Below are positions 10,857 through 19,261 of a stretch of DNA of 64,000 bases, one piece after another; the first letter of the stretch is position 1, and every line of letters begins with the position of its first letter. Both the position numbers and the translations under genes were made by a program. The stretch is from Enterococcus caccae ATCC BAA-1240 (lineage in GTDB: Bacteria; Bacillota; Bacilli; Lactobacillales; Enterococcaceae). The stretch covers positions 725,658 to 789,657 of the forward strand of contig NZ_KE136472.1 of assembly GCF_000407145.1 (NCBI RefSeq), given 5' to 3'. Under the pieces are notes generated by a model. That model saw nothing but the letters and a program-made list of their open reading frames with translations, was not told the DNA's origin and made no database searches.

Positions 10857-11351
10857 ATGAAAAATAAAGTGGAAAAAAACAGATCGTTCTCAATTACGGA
10901 TGTGAAACAGTCTCCTATGACGATTTTCGAAACAGCAAAAGCAACGAATTCAGGTGTTTATATTTACAATAGAAAAAAAGTTGCAGGTGTGATGTTGTCC
11001 GCGGAACAATATGAAATGTTGATCAAGAAAAAAATAGTAGACCGAGGACAAGAGGTCAAAATAACAGAATTGAATCAAGAAATTCGTCAAAAAATTGCGT
11101 TTGGTTCTCTGATGTCAGCAAAAAATTTAGACGAGCATTTAGTATCATTGGGATTTATTACAAGAAAAATTGAAGTGGATGACTATAGCGAAATGATGAA
11201 CGAACTCAATGAAACTGGGAAAATAGAGTATCAATTACAAAAAAAAGAAGACCGAACCAATATTTTGGCTGAAGTGATAGGGGAACAAAGTAATCAATCT
11301 CATTTATCAGATAAAATAATTTTGAAAAAAATCCATCTTAGAGTGGATTAA
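10857..11351 (+). CDS. Phd/YefM-like antitoxin-fold protein, no toxin partner
   Basis: The first 60 or so residues (SITDVKQSPMTIFETAKATNSGVYIYNRKKVAGVMLSAEQYEML) read as a Phd/YefM antitoxin-type DNA-binding fold: a short strand, SPMTIFETA helix, GVYIYNRKKVAGVML hairpin, then a helix. The remaining hundred residues are charged and unrelated to known toxin-binding tails that I recognise. There is no adjacent RelE, YoeB or Doc-like toxin; the gene has its own extended -10 promoter, a GGGGAG ribosome site and its own terminator. It may be a solitary regulator derived from an antitoxin. 164 residues is longer than usual for Phd/YefM. Confidence 0.7.
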   Translation: MKNKVEKNRSFSITDVKQSPMTIFETAKATNSGVYIYNRKKVAGVMLSAEQYEMLIKKKIVDRGQEVKITELNQEIRQKIAFGSLMSAKNLDEHLVSLGFITRKIEVDDYSEMMNELNETGKIEYQLQKKEDRTNILAEVIGEQSNQSHLSDKIILKKIHLRVD

Positions 11352-11357
11352 GTCACT

Positions 11358-11670
11358 CTAAAAAAGATGATGTGTACAATTGGGTACATATCTTCTTTTT
11401 TTATAAAATTCAACTATATAGCGGCGGAAATGCTGTGTATGTTCATCTTCTCGTTTTGTCATCGTAATCATTTGAAGGAACGTGCGCCAAATTTCTTGTA
11501 CTTATTGAGATGCGACAGTTACTCGTGGAATTGCATTTTTTCTGTTAATAATGAAGGCAATCGAAAATACAGGTATCACAAAAGAATGAAACATTCCAAT
11601 TGGCGAAATACTCCCTTTAGTTCTATAGTGCTTGTTATCGGTAACATTGCTACTTAAAAGGGAGGTTCAA
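11358..11670 (-). pseudogene. Probable decayed gene remnant
   Basis: In one minus-strand frame the translation looks protein-like but is broken by a TAA at 11512-11514. The part before it contains a hydrophobic stretch (GMFHSFVIPVFSIAFIINR), and the part after reads VQEIWRTFLQMITMTKRED. There is no start codon with a ribosome site. The plus strand also has an open frame here, but its composition is not protein-like. I cannot name the parent gene. The last 10-15 codons run into the neighbouring terminator, so the remnant is probably a little shorter than drawn. Confidence 0.25.
11360..11404 (+). terminator. Terminator of the Phd-like gene
   Basis: Imperfect stem (AAAGATGATGTGTAC with GTACATATCTTCTT, about 11361-11377 and 11383-11397) followed by seven T residues. 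Confidence 0.75.
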
Positions 11671-11693
11671 GCTATAGCGTTTGTCAAAAAAGT

Positions 11694-11737
11694 AAAAAAA
11701 GAGGCTAGAACATAACTCTATGAGTCATATTCCAGCC
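11694..11737 (-). terminator. Terminator of the Cof-type phosphatase gene
   Basis: Stem of 16 positions with about 13 paired (11703-11718 with 11722-11737); read on the minus strand it is followed by a run of T residues (11694-11700). It lies about 80 bases after the minus-strand stop codon at 11816. Confidence 0.65.
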
Positions 11738-11815
11738 AAACGAAAAATTCATCTACGTACAACTTTCAGGGCACATATCATCCTGTCCCATCATTTTTAA
11801 GTTTGTATAAAAATC

Positions 11816-12628
11816 TTATTGGTCCTTCAAATCTAAATATTGTTCTAAGTAAATGGCCAAACCGTCTTCATCATTTGTTTTTTCGGTAATATCATTAGCT
11901 ACGGATTTGATCTTATCAGTGGCGTTTTTCATTGCAACACCCCAACCAACGTAGTCCAACATTTCCTCATCGTTATGTTCATCACCAAAAGCGATGATAT
12001 CTGAACGCTTCACATCTAAGTAATTAGCGACTTGTTCTACACCTTTGGCTTTTTGGATACCTTTAGAGACAATCTCTAAAATAGGTGTCGGACCGCCCCA
12101 AGTCCTGACATCAACATATTCTCCGTATTGTTTCATCAAAGAGTCAGAGACAAGTGCTGCTTGATCTTTTGACGTCCGAACCATCATAGAAGTTGGATCA
12201 GTAACTAAATTTTTAGCAGTTAAAAGATTGCTTGCTGTTGCTTCTGATGCGAAAAAAGTTGAATCAAAGTAATCTAAACTATCAATAAAAAAGGTTTCTT
12301 TATTTTCAGCGGCAACAAAATCAAGATTCAACGCTTTCTTTTGAGCTAATATATCAAAAACCAACTCTCTTTGTATGCCGGTCTCTTTTTCATCTGCCCA
12401 GCGTTTTCCAGGCATATGAACTAGGGCACCATTAAAGTTGACCATCGGTGTTGCTAGACCTAATTGACGATAAAATTGACTACTCATTCGATAAGGACGG
12501 CCAGTGACGATGCTAACATAGTGACCGTGTTCCATAGCCTTTTTCAAAGCTTTTTCAGTTGTTGTACTAATTAGAGACTGCGCGTTTAATGTTGTACCAT
12601 CTAAATCGATTGCAATTAATTTTTTCAA
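11816..12628 (-). CDS. Cof-type HAD-family sugar-phosphate phosphatase
   Basis: Cytosolic haloacid-dehalogenase-superfamily hydrolase of the Cof/YidA type, which dephosphorylates sugar phosphates or related metabolites; the exact substrate cannot be read. In 270 residues: motif I DLDGT at 8-12 with the nucleophilic Asp, motif II VTGRP near 41, a C2-type cap domain in the middle, and motif IV GDEHNDEEML near 216. Translation probably starts at TTG (12628): GGGAGG is 7 bases upstream and no ATG is suitable. It is a single gene with its own terminator, convergent with the Phd-like gene. Confidence 0.9.
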   Translation of the reverse strand: MKKLIAIDLDGTTLNAQSLISTTTEKALKKAMEHGHYVSIVTGRPYRMSSQFYRQLGLATPMVNFNGALVHMPGKRWADEKETGIQRELVFDILAQKKALNLDFVAAENKETFFIDSLDYFDSTFFASEATASNLLTAKNLVTDPTSMMVRTSKDQAALVSDSLMKQYGEYVDVRTWGGPTPILEIVSKGIQKAKGVEQVANYLDVKRSDIIAFGDEHNDEEMLDYVGWGVAMKNATDKIKSVANDITEKTNDEDGLAIYLEQYLDLKDQ

Positions 12629-12744
12629 AGTCGTTCCTCCCGGAAAGTTTTCTTTAACTTAGTCTAGCACAAAATAGGAGAATGACAAGTTTTCAAGAAA
12701 ATTTTTGAAAATAATTTCTTTATGATACACTAAGTGGAAAAAGG

Positions 12745-13404
12745 ATGGTGAAAAGTTTGATACAAGTCTATCGTTGGTCAATTCGAATCGCTACTTTGCT
12801 TTATTGTTTATATATGATATTTTTTGCTGAGATGTATCATTTTATGGCTTTGAATGTTTTGTTAGCGTATACCCCACTCGAAATTAGTTTTCATTTAAAA
12901 AAAGTACAGAAGCGAATGTTTTATCTGTTGGGAATGTTTTGGCTTCTATTTTATCCAAATGCACCCTATTTATTTACAGATTTTTTTCATTTAGAACAAT
13001 TGACGATTTATCAAGGAATGAATCAGATATTTGGACAAGCATTGTCTGATTGGGTATCTTTTAGTTTGTTGACAGTCGGAATTTGTGTGTATGGTTTTTT
13101 AGGAATGGCAACGGTCTTTACGGTCCTTAATGAAAGTATTCAAAGGAATATTTTCATTAAAAAATGGCAAGAGTTTATTTTTATTTTATTGATTAACGTA
13201 TTATCTAGTTTAGCTATTTTTGTTGGGCGTTTTAATCGGTTACATAGTGTTTATGTATTTACAAAACCGATTCAAACTGTCAAAATTATTTTTTTTGACT
13301 GGTCGCTGAATAAAATGTTGTTTATTCTCTTACTAACCATTGTGCAGATTATGTTCTTGGCTGCCATTTTTGGATTAAAAGGATTGAAACTCATAGAAGA
13401 TTGA
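12745..13404 (+). CDS. DUF1361 integral membrane protein
   Basis: A 219-residue membrane protein with about six hydrophobic segments and the conserved WLLFYPNAPYLFTDFFHL block near 70, which identifies the DUF1361 family; no function is established for it. The loop FVGRFNRLHSVYVF near 165 is also family-like. The start is uncertain: the ATG at 12745 has a weak site, whereas GGATGGTG upstream of the in-frame TTG at 12757 fits better. It precedes the nucleotidase gene by about 80 bases without a clear terminator, so the two may be co-transcribed. Confidence 0.8.
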   Translation: MVKSLIQVYRWSIRIATLLYCLYMIFFAEMYHFMALNVLLAYTPLEISFHLKKVQKRMFYLLGMFWLLFYPNAPYLFTDFFHLEQLTIYQGMNQIFGQALSDWVSFSLLTVGICVYGFLGMATVFTVLNESIQRNIFIKKWQEFIFILLINVLSSLAIFVGRFNRLHSVYVFTKPIQTVKIIFFDWSLNKMLFILLLTIVQIMFLAAIFGLKGLKLIED

Positions 13405-13487
13405 GCGAAGCTGTATTGACAGCGTGTGAGGAAATTGTTACTCTTTATTTAAATATGTTTGGAAATAACGAAAGAGGAGTTATTAAC

Positions 13488-15764
13488 ATGAAAAAGTGGC
13501 AAAGTTCTTTGTTAACTATTTTATTTATTATTGGGGGAATCAGTAGCGCAACAGTTGGGGCTGTGGACGTTGCTAAGGCGCAGACAGTTGGCAGTGCTGA
13601 ACGTAAAAATGTACCAGACGAACAACAGGTGCAAAATGAAAAAATTCCGTTTCAAATTCTTGGAATCAATGATTTTCATGGTGCTTTGAATACGACAGGT
13701 TCTTTCTATGATGATAATGGGAAGAAGTTTACCAATGTCGGAACAGCACCATTGTTGGCAGGCTATTTGAATCGAGCGCAAGAACAATTTGCACGAGCGA
13801 ATAGTGGTGGTCAAACATTGCGCGTCCAAGCAGGAGATATGGTTGGTGCTAGTCCAGCAAGCTCTGGATTGCTTCAAGATGAACCGACGATTAAAGTGTT
13901 GAATCAGATGGACTTTTCTGTGGGAACTTTAGGAAATCATGAATTTGATGAAGGCCTTCAAGAATTTAACCGAATCATGCTTGGTAAAAAACCTCTTGAT
14001 GATCCATATGGTATCTTAACAGCTTATCCAAGAGAAGCTTCTAAAACTGAGTTAGTAATTGGTAACGTTGTCAAAAAGGGAACGGAGGAAATTCCTTTTG
14101 GATGGAAACCTTATACGATTAAAGAGGTAGGAACAAAAAATAATAAAGTAAAAGTCGGTTTTATCGGTGTTGTTACGACAGAAATTCCCAATTTAGTTTT
14201 AAAAGAGCATTACGAGGCGTATGACTTTTTAGATGAAGCTGAAACCATTGCCTATTATTCAAGTCAATTAAAGAATCTTGGTGTGAATGCGATTGTTGTG
14301 TTGGCTCATATTCCCGCAACTAGCAAAGCGGATAAAGTGAATGGGGAAGCAGCTGAAATTATTAATAAAGTAAATAATATTTACCCTGAGAATAGTGTGG
14401 ATGCTTTTTTTGCAGCACATAATCATCAGTATACAAACGGAGTGGTCAACAAAACAAGAGTGGTTCAATCCACTGCACAAGGAAAAGGATATATTGATTT
14501 ACAAGGAACACTAGATCCTGAAACCAATGATTTTGTGGACACGCCTAATGCCAAAGTTTTACCAGTTGATCCTACAGGTGATGATGTACCGAAAATCGAT
14601 GAGAAAGTTGCGGAAACGGTAAAAGATGCTGAAGAACGTGTTGCAAAAGTAACCAATAAAAAAATTGGAACAGCGAAAGAAAATGGCGCAATCAGTCGTG
14701 AAGTCAACGAGGCTAAAGAATCGCCATTAGGGAATTTGATTACAGATGGACAGGTGGCTATGGCTCAGGCGAAAGGGATTAAAGCTGATTTTGCGATGAC
14801 GAACAATGGTGGTATTCGTGCTGATTTAGCGGTCGAAGAAAATCGGGACATCACATGGGGATCGGCGCAAGCGGTTCAACCTTTTGGTAATATCATGCAA
14901 GTAGTTGAGATGACGGGTGCTCAAATTGAGCAAGTGCTAAATGAGCAATATGATGAAGAAGGTCGCTATTTTTTACAAATTTCTGGTTTAACCTATTCTT
15001 TTGTGAAGACTGGCGATGAAAATCAACCGTTCAAAGTGCATGAGATGTTTAAAAAAGATGGAACGCCACTTCAATCTGATCAGACCTATATGGTTGTAAT
15101 CAACGACTTTTTATTTGGCGGTGGAGATGGTTTTTCAGGATTCACAGGAGCTCGTTTAGTAAATGCGATTCAACCTGATACAGAGACTTTTATTGGTTAT
15201 ATTGAAAGTAAAGAAACTGTGGGTGAAACGATTTCGGCTTCTATTGAAAACCGCAAAAAGCTAGTTGATCTTACAGAAATACAGAAACCAGAGCCAGAAG
15301 ACGGTGTAGATAAAATCAAAAAAGCAACGATATTCGATCCGTTATATGAAGATGATGAACTTTTGAGAGGAGTCACATTACCAAATGCAACGATCGTTCT
15401 CTACGATGGGGATATACCTCAGGAGAAGATGAACACAACTGAATTCCCGCAAGGAGATTTAGTTGGACAAGCGGATGCCCAAGGTTTGATCAAAATAAAT
15501 ATTACCTCCTTAAAAATCAAGGGCAAAGAGAACTTAACGGCAGTTGTAATGGATGAAGAAAAAAATGCTGTTGTTTTTCCAATAGCGATTTTACCTAAAC
15601 AAGGAATTGATAGTGAACCGACCAATACGAAAGAACTTGCTAAAACTGGTACAAAAAAAGAATTACCTAAAACTGGTGAGCAATCTTCCGCTTCAGTAAC
15701 TTTATTTGGAGCTTTAACTATTAGCGTTAGTTTGGGTGTGTTACTTAAAAGAAAAATTATCTAA
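13488..15764 (+). CDS. Cell-wall-anchored 5'-nucleotidase / 2',3'-cyclic phosphodiesterase family protein
   Basis: Secreted metallophosphoesterase of the UshA/YfkN family that should release nucleosides from extracellular nucleotides. The 758-residue protein has a signal peptide (about 1-32), a metallophosphatase domain with GINDFHG near 60, [21 protein letters not shown] near 150 and AAHNHQ near 310, then a 5'-nucleotidase C-terminal domain (NNGGIRADL near 438, FGGGDGFSGF). A beta-rich linker follows, then LPKTG at 726-730, a hydrophobic segment and a KRK tail: a sortase substrate. The ATG at 13488 has AAGAGGAG upstream. It stands just before a purine permease, which suggests a joint salvage role. 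Confidence 0.93.
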   Translation: MKKWQSSLLTILFIIGGISSATVGAVDVAKAQTVGSAERKNVPDEQQVQNEKIPFQILGINDFHGALNTTGSFYDDNGKKFTNVGTAPLLAGYLNRAQEQFARANSGGQTLRVQAGDMVGASPASSGLLQDEPTIKVLNQMDFSVGTLGNHEFDEGLQEFNRIMLGKKPLDDPYGILTAYPREASKTELVIGNVVKKGTEEIPFGWKPYTIKEVGTKNNKVKVGFIGVVTTEIPNLVLKEHYEAYDFLDEAETIAYYSSQLKNLGVNAIVVLAHIPATSKADKVNGEAAEIINKVNNIYPENSVDAFFAAHNHQYTNGVVNKTRVVQSTAQGKGYIDLQGTLDPETNDFVDTPNAKVLPVDPTGDDVPKIDEKVAETVKDAEERVAKVTNKKIGTAKENGAISREVNEAKESPLGNLITDGQVAMAQAKGIKADFAMTNNGGIRADLAVEENRDITWGSAQAVQPFGNIMQVVEMTGAQIEQVLNEQYDEEGRYFLQISGLTYSFVKTGDENQPFKVHEMFKKDGTPLQSDQTYMVVINDFLFGGGDGFSGFTGARLVNAIQPDTETFIGYIESKETVGETISASIENRKKLVDLTEIQKPEPEDGVDKIKKATIFDPLYEDDELLRGVTLPNATIVLYDGDIPQEKMNTTEFPQGDLVGQADAQGLIKINITSLKIKGKENLTAVVMDEEKNAVVFPIAILPKQGIDSEPTNTKELAKTGTKKELPKTGEQSSASVTLFGALTISVSLGVLLKRKII

Positions 15765-15772
15765 AAAAATAT

Positions 15773-15818
15773 GCCCTGCAGTTGCTAAGTAGAAATCGCA
15801 ACTGTAAGGCTTTTTTAT
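15773..15818 (+). terminator. Terminator after the nucleotidase gene
   Basis: Imperfect 13-position stem (15773-15785 with 15798-15810) followed by TTTTTTATTTT. It separates the nucleotidase transcript from the permease promoter 20 bases further on. Confidence 0.8.
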
Positions 15819-15836
15819 TTTATGACTAAAAACGAA

Positions 15837-15912
15837 AAACACGAACATTAAAAAGATTTTATATGATTAAAGTTAATAATTTGTTGAAATGTAGAATGTA
15901 CTAACTTATACT
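15837..15912 (+). promoter_or_regulatory. Purine permease promoter with PurBox-like site
   Basis: TTGAAA (15884-15889), 17 bases, TATACT (15907-15912). The PurBox-like AAACACGAACATT lies at 15837-15849. With a start at 15919 the G of CGAAC is at -76, the same spacing as at purC. Both promoters also have GTTAATAA exactly 30 bases downstream of the CGAAC start. Confidence 0.6.
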
Positions 15913-15924
15913 TTAAAAGTATTC

Positions 15925-16012
15925 ATCGGGAAACAGGAACATGCACTTATTATTGTTGAAATAAATTCATTCGTTAAGTGTCAATTTAGCGTATGAATGG
16001 ATATGTCCCGAT
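15925..16012 (+). promoter_or_regulatory. Structured leader of the purine permease mRNA
   Basis: The roughly 128-base leader can form an outer stem ATCGGGA/TCCCGAT (15925-15931, 16006-16012). Inside, CACTTA/TAAGTG (15944-15949, 15975-15980) forms a hairpin whose loop bases ATTCAT (15965-15970) are complementary to ATGAAT (15993-15998), a possible pseudoknot. It does not match the purine riboswitch consensus that I know. Pairing is read from sequence only. Confidence 0.35.
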
Positions 16013-16046
16013 AAAATTTTGGTATAAAGAGGAGCGAAACATTTTC

Positions 16047-17453
16047 ATGGAAAAGTTTTTCAAGTTAAAGGAAAACAAAACAACTATTTCAACTGAAATG
16101 GTAGCTGGGGTAACGACATTTTTTGCGATGAGTTATATTTTGTTCGTAAACCCATCGATTTTATCTCAAACAGGAATGCCATTTCAAGCAGTATTTTTAG
16201 CTACAATCATTGCTTCAATCATCGGAACATTGATTATGGGACTTTTTGCAAATGTTCCGTATGCACAAGCACCAGGAATGGGACTAAATGCTTTTTTCAC
16301 TTTTACGGTTGTTTTTGGATTAGGCTACACATGGCAACAAGCATTGGCCATGGTGTTTATTTGTGGTTTGATCAATGTTTTGATTACTGTAACAAAAATT
16401 CGTAAACTAATCATCAATGCTATACCAGAAAGTATGCAACATGCAATTGGTGGCGGTATCGGGATTTTTGTCGCATATGTAGGCATTAAAAATGCCAAAT
16501 TATTAGATTTTACCGTACAAGCAGAGCCTAAAAACGGACTTGTGAACGGGGACAGTATTGTTCCTGCCTTAGGTAATTTTAATAACCCTGAGATTATTTT
16601 AGCCATTATTGGACTAGTTCTAATGACGGTTTTAGTTGTTTTAAATGTTCGTGGTGCTATTTTGATCGGTATTGTAGTAACAACGATTATAGCGATTCCA
16701 ATGGGTGTTGTAGATTTGTCTATGATCGATTGGCAAGCAAATTCTTTAGGGAATTCAATCAGTGAACTAGGCACAACTTTTGGCGCGGCATTTGGTGCTG
16801 ATGGTATGCAGTCGTTGTTTAGTGATGCGTCAAAAATCCCTCAAGTCTTAATGACTGTTATTGCCTTTAGTTTATCTGATACATTCGATACGATTGGTAC
16901 ATTTATTGGAACAGGACGTCGTACAGGAATCTTTTCTAAAGAAGATGAACTAGCACTTGAAGACAGTAAAGGATTTTCTACAAAAATGGATAAAGCGTTG
17001 TTTGCAGACGCAATTGCAACTTCGATCGGGGCAGTATTTGGAACATCAAATACAACGACCTATGTAGAGAGTGCTGCAGGAATTGGTGCAGGTGGACGGA
17101 CTGGTTTAACCTCTGTTGTGGTTGCGGCTTTATTCGCTTTAAGCAGCTTGTTTTCGCCGTTGATTGCAATCGTACCAGCGCAAGCAACCGCTCCTGCTTT
17201 AATTCTGGTTGGTGTTATGATGCTTGCTTCATTTAAAGATATTGAATGGACGAATTTAGAAGAGGCCGTTCCAGCCTTCTTTGCTTCAATCTTTATGGGA
17301 TTATGTTACAGTATCTCTTATGGAATTGCAGCAGGATTCATTTTTTATGCTGTAGTGAAAGTAGCGAAAGGAAAATTTAAAGAAGTTTCACCAATTCTTT
17401 GGATTGTGAATGCGTTATTTATTTTGAACTTTGTTATCTTAGCGATTTTATAA
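16047..17453 (+). CDS. NCS2-family purine (hypoxanthine/guanine-type) permease
   Basis: Proton-coupled nucleobase importer of the AzgA-like branch of NCS2 (PbuG/PbuO/AzgA), moving hypoxanthine, guanine or adenine into the cell. The 468 residues have about 12-14 membrane segments and the family motifs TFFAMSYILFVNPSIL near 20, QAPGMGLNAFFTF near 75, SDTFDTIGTFIGTGRRTG near 275 and GTSNTTTYVESAAGIGAGGRTGL-type text near 335. The start is put at ATG 16047 behind GAGGAG (12-base spacing); an in-frame ATG at 15993 lacks a ribosome site and lies in the structured leader. A PurBox upstream and the nucleotidase next to it support a role in purine salvage. Confidence 0.92.
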   Translation: MEKFFKLKENKTTISTEMVAGVTTFFAMSYILFVNPSILSQTGMPFQAVFLATIIASIIGTLIMGLFANVPYAQAPGMGLNAFFTFTVVFGLGYTWQQALAMVFICGLINVLITVTKIRKLIINAIPESMQHAIGGGIGIFVAYVGIKNAKLLDFTVQAEPKNGLVNGDSIVPALGNFNNPEIILAIIGLVLMTVLVVLNVRGAILIGIVVTTIIAIPMGVVDLSMIDWQANSLGNSISELGTTFGAAFGADGMQSLFSDASKIPQVLMTVIAFSLSDTFDTIGTFIGTGRRTGIFSKEDELALEDSKGFSTKMDKALFADAIATSIGAVFGTSNTTTYVESAAGIGAGGRTGLTSVVVAALFALSSLFSPLIAIVPAQATAPALILVGVMMLASFKDIEWTNLEEAVPAFFASIFMGLCYSISYGIAAGFIFYAVVKVAKGKFKEVSPILWIVNALFILNFVILAIL

Positions 17454-17469
17454 ACAATCATGAACGATA

Positions 17470-17506
17470 AAGCTTAGCTGTTATATAGGCAGTTAGGCTT
17501 TTTTTC
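17470..17506 (+). terminator. Terminator of the purine permease
   Basis: Stem AAGCTTAGCTG/CAGTTAGGCTT (17470-17480, 17490-17500, with wobble pairs) and a following T run. Confidence 0.82.
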
Positions 17507-17589
17507 TGTTGTTAAGCAGAAATATTTTTTGAGAGATTACAAAATTTGGAGTATAGTTAAGAGTGAAGAACTTGTGAGGTGTACAGTGA

Positions 17590-18786
17590 ATGAAAATTGA
17601 TTGGAAAAAGAATTTAATGGTTGCTTGGCTAGGCTGTTTTTTTACGGGCGCAAGTATCAGCCTAGTGATGCCATTTATTCCTGTTTATGTTGAACAATTA
17701 GGGACGCCCAAAAACCAAGTGGAGCTATTCTCCGGATTAGCCATAGCGGTTACAGCCTTTGCTGCTGCAATCGTGGCACCTATTTGGGGGAATTTAGCAG
17801 ATAGAAAAGGTCGTAAAGTGATGATGATCAGAGCTGCTGCAGGAATGACGATAACTATGGGATCATTGGCTTTTGTACCAAACGTTTATTGGTTACTTGT
17901 TATGCGTTTTTTTAACGGTATTCTTTCTGGTTATATCCCAAATGCAACGGCGATGATCGCATCTCAAGCTCCTAAAGAAAAAAGTGGTTGGGCTTTGGGA
18001 ACTCTTTCGACAGGTGCAATTGCTGGAAATTTGATTGGACCGTCTATCGGTGGCGCTTTAGCACAATGGTTTGGAATGGAAAATGTATTTATCATTACTG
18101 GGACCGTGTTATTGATCACCACTTTACTAACGATTTTTATGGTTAAAGAAGATTTTCAACCGGTGGAGAAAAAAGATTTGTTAAGTACGAAAGAAATTTT
18201 CTCGAAAATGGATCATGTGTCAATTTTGATTGGTTTATTTATTACAACATTGATTTTACAAATTGGGGTCACTAGTATTAGCCCTATTTTGACGTTATAT
18301 ATTCGTTCTTTGAGCCACGATACGGGGAATATTTTATTCATCAGTGGGTTGATTGTTTCAGTAGCAGGCGTTTCAGCTGTGATCTCGTCACCCATTTTAG
18401 GCAAACTAGGTGATAAGATTGGGAATCACAAAGTTTTATTAGCAGGATTGATTTTATCAATGATTTGTTATATACCAATGGCTTTCGTGAAAACACCGTT
18501 ACAATTAGGCTTGTTGCGTTTCTTTTTAGGGTTTTCAACAGGCGCTTTGATGCCGTCGATCAATACGTTAATTAGCAAAATTACGCCAACAGAAGGAGTG
18601 AGTCGAGTTTATAGCTATAATCAGATGTTTAGTAATTTTGGACAAGTCTTAGGACCGATGATTGGTTCAACTGTAGCGCATGGATTTGGGTATAGTGCGG
18701 TATTTATTGTTACTGCCTGTTTTGTTTTAGGAAATATTTGCCTTTCTCTATTCAATTTTCGTAAAATTTTAAATAAAAGACTATAA
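17590..18786 (+). CDS. MFS drug-efflux-type transporter
   Basis: Twelve-helix major facilitator of 398 residues, most like the Gram-positive multidrug exporters (PmrA/NorA/EmeA type). Visible are the MFS motif A GNLADRKGRKVMM near 76, the antiporter motif C-like segment GAIAGNLIGPSIGGALAQ near 140 and a second motif-A-like GKLGDKIGNHKVLL near 272. The substrate cannot be determined from sequence, and no adjacent regulator is seen. The ATG at 17590 follows GTGAGGTG; a hairpin terminator ends the single-gene unit. Confidence 0.85.
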   Translation: MKIDWKKNLMVAWLGCFFTGASISLVMPFIPVYVEQLGTPKNQVELFSGLAIAVTAFAAAIVAPIWGNLADRKGRKVMMIRAAAGMTITMGSLAFVPNVYWLLVMRFFNGILSGYIPNATAMIASQAPKEKSGWALGTLSTGAIAGNLIGPSIGGALAQWFGMENVFIITGTVLLITTLLTIFMVKEDFQPVEKKDLLSTKEIFSKMDHVSILIGLFITTLILQIGVTSISPILTLYIRSLSHDTGNILFISGLIVSVAGVSAVISSPILGKLGDKIGNHKVLLAGLILSMICYIPMAFVKTPLQLGLLRFFLGFSTGALMPSINTLISKITPTEGVSRVYSYNQMFSNFGQVLGPMIGSTVAHGFGYSAVFIVTACFVLGNICLSLFNFRKILNKRL

Positions 18787-18801
18787 ACAGTTGAAAACAT
18801 A

Positions 18802-18840
18802 AAAAAACCAGTTACAATGTTTGTAGTAACTGGTTTTTTT
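18802..18840 (+). terminator. Terminator of the MFS gene, possibly bidirectional
   Basis: Perfect stem AAAAAACCAGTTAC/GTAACTGGTTTTTT (18802-18815, 18826-18839). The A and T runs on both sides would also serve the convergent DUF2929 gene. Confidence 0.9.
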
Positions 18841-18896
18841 ATAAGTTTATTTTGCTCAAGTCAAAAACTAAATGAAACTTAAACATAGTTTCTATA

Positions 18897-19088
18897 TTAT
18901 TGAGCACTTTCAGTGGTTTCTTTTTTTGGTAATGCGAATTGACCAATCAATAAGATAATCACACCAGTAATCAATGATATAATGGTTGTCAGCATAAAGT
19001 CATAAGTACCGCCATTTAAGGCACCACCAATGTAGCCGACTACTTGTCCTAGTAAAAAGGACCACAACAATACAAGAATGTAACGCAT
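18897..19088 (-). CDS. DUF2929 small membrane protein (YjzD-like)
   Basis: A 63-residue protein with two hydrophobic segments (about residues 2-25 and 33-52) and a short charged tail, matching the small DUF2929 family; the N-terminal MRYILVLLWSFLLGQVVGYI is characteristic. Function unknown. The ATG at 19088 is preferred (AGAGG 8 bases upstream) over an in-frame GTG at 19097 that overlaps the ribosome site. It is divergent from dnaE. Confidence 0.75.
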   Translation of the reverse strand: MRYILVLLWSFLLGQVVGYIGGALNGGTYDFMLTTIISLITGVIILLIGQFALPKKETTESAQ

Positions 19089-19261
19089 GGATTGCACCTC
19101 TTTTCTAGCTTTAGTTTAGCACAATTTTTCTAAATGTAAAGAAATTGCAGGTTGCCGTTTAAATTTTAAACAATCAGAATAAATGGTGGGATTAGAAGCA
19201 ACTTTTGGCATTTTATAAGTTGATTATTTTACTCAACCTCATTTAAGTAAGGAGATGTCTT

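Noticed and set aside
11367-11657. Plus-strand open frame of 96 codons
   Set aside because: It starts in the terminator hairpin, has no ribosome site and a cysteine- and asparagine-rich, unnatural composition; the opposite strand looks more protein-like.
16325-16774. Minus-strand frame of 149 codons opposite the permease
   Set aside because: Antisense to a clear NCS2 gene, with no ribosome site.
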